Shown here: positions 63,828 through 64,000 of the stretch, piece by piece
Numbering within the stretch: position 1 is the first letter of the stretch
Layout of the letters: the number at the start of each line of letters is the position of its first letter
Assembly: GCA_023461075.1 (NCBI GenBank)
Contig: JAEWNY010000076.1
Location: 1 to 64,000, forward strand
Length of the DNA: 64,000 nucleotides
Direction: 5' to 3'
DNA from: Pseudomonadota bacterium
GTDB taxonomy: Bacteria; Pseudomonadota; Gammaproteobacteria; Xanthomonadales; Xanthomonadaceae
Program-made: the position numbers and the translations under genes
The notes under the pieces: generated by a model
Seen by the model: only the letters and a program-made list of their open reading frames with translations
Told to the model about the DNA's origin: nothing
Databases searched by the model: none

Positions 63828-64000
63828 TCAAACCGTACCGCGATTCCTGCCCTGCCACGGCCGATACCATTCGCGGATGCGCGCCATGTCGGCCGCCATG
63901 TCATCGCTCAAGGTGATGGTGGGACCGATGCCGATGATCTTGTGGGGATAGTGGAAATACGACGGGATCACCGGCACCTGGGCGCCGCGGGCCAGCTTCC
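63828..64000 (-). CDS. PlsC-type 1-acylglycerol-3-phosphate acyltransferase, 3' end only
   Basis: Partial: the gene enters from beyond the window on the minus strand. The last 57 residues read VPVIPSYFHYPHKIIGIGP, then ITLSDDMAADMARIREWYRP and GRNRGTV before TGA (plus 63828-63830). This matches the C-terminal part of lysophospholipid acyltransferase-like proteins (SYFHYP..K...GP). The catalytic HxxxxD box is upstream, outside the window, so the call rests on the tail alone. Confidence 0.7.
   Translation of the reverse strand, partial: KLARGAQVPVIPSYFHYPHKIIGIGPTITLSDDMAADMARIREWYRPWQGRNRGTV

Overview
The window is a compact, high-GC chromosomal segment of a gammaproteobacterium, most likely of the Xanthomonadaceae/Lysobacteraceae (Lysobacter, Luteimonas, Thermomonas or a relative). 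This is inferred from the gene set (aa3 oxidase cluster with SURF1, a SCO-like protein and a DUF2909 protein; DUF1820; a bifunctional PutA; a LysR gene divergent from aceBA; speA and speE), from frequent TTG/GTG starts, and from a GTAG-type inverted repeat at 963-1025 like those of Stenotrophomonas and relatives. I see no rRNA, tRNA, CRISPR array, insertion sequence, integrase or prophage gene. Almost all of it is core genome.

Layout, left to right. 1-6 kb: YihY membrane protein, dnaG, a secreted S9 peptidase and a YeiH-type exporter. 6-14 kb, mostly minus strand: the cytochrome c oxidase locus, in transcription order ctaC, ctaD, a 37-residue membrane peptide, ctaG, ctaE, then SURF1, a SCO-like protein, ctaA and ctaB, with a small DUF2909 gene on the other strand between the blocks. 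14-24 kb: putA, a FadL porin, rhomboid protease, DUF1820, and a minus-strand set of gpmI, envC and an S41 protease. 24.6-31.9 kb: an 18-residue-repeat exported protein, an M28 lipoprotein peptidase, a MAPEG protein, a stand-alone TOPRIM protein resembling the C-terminal part of GyrB/ParE, a TfoX-N protein, tyrS and an active M23 endopeptidase. 32-37 kb: anmK, xthA-ampG, GNAT-pyrE and a coiled-coil periplasmic protein. 37-45 kb: phosphomannomutase with a membrane extension, dut, separate coaC and coaB genes, radC, argS and an FtsN-like SPOR protein. 45-52 kb: alpha/beta hydrolase, basic-tailed protein, SDR-YdcZ pair, speA, a second SDR, speE. 51.7-56.4 kb: PII, ubiK, comM, a decayed S9 peptidase, an NhaP2-type antiporter. 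56.4-60.5 kb: the glyoxylate shunt (aceB, aceA) with a divergent LysR gene. 60.5-63.8 kb: six small genes (three VOC, SRPBCC, DUF1428, DUF2214) behind a divergent TetR gene. 63.8-64 kb: the 3' end of a PlsC-type acyltransferase.

Working groups. The cta genes build subunits I-III of an aa3-type oxidase, insert CuB (CtaG), make heme O and heme A (CtaB, CtaA) and assist assembly (SURF1, SCO-like). AnmK and AmpG belong to peptidoglycan recycling; EnvC and the M23 protein act on the wall. SpeA and SpeE are both polyamine enzymes. AceA and AceB are the two glyoxylate-shunt enzymes. Tight packing is common: nine gene pairs share an ATGA stop/start overlap.

Most worth a second look: the orphan TOPRIM protein (27.8-28.4 kb), the split coaBC (40.2-41.4 kb), the perfect palindrome carrying two opposed TTGACA boxes between aceB and the LysR gene, the 18-residue-repeat protein, and the SCO-like protein that lacks the copper-ligand histidine. 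I did not find a convincing new multi-gene system. Protein functions are called from motifs read by eye, with no database search.
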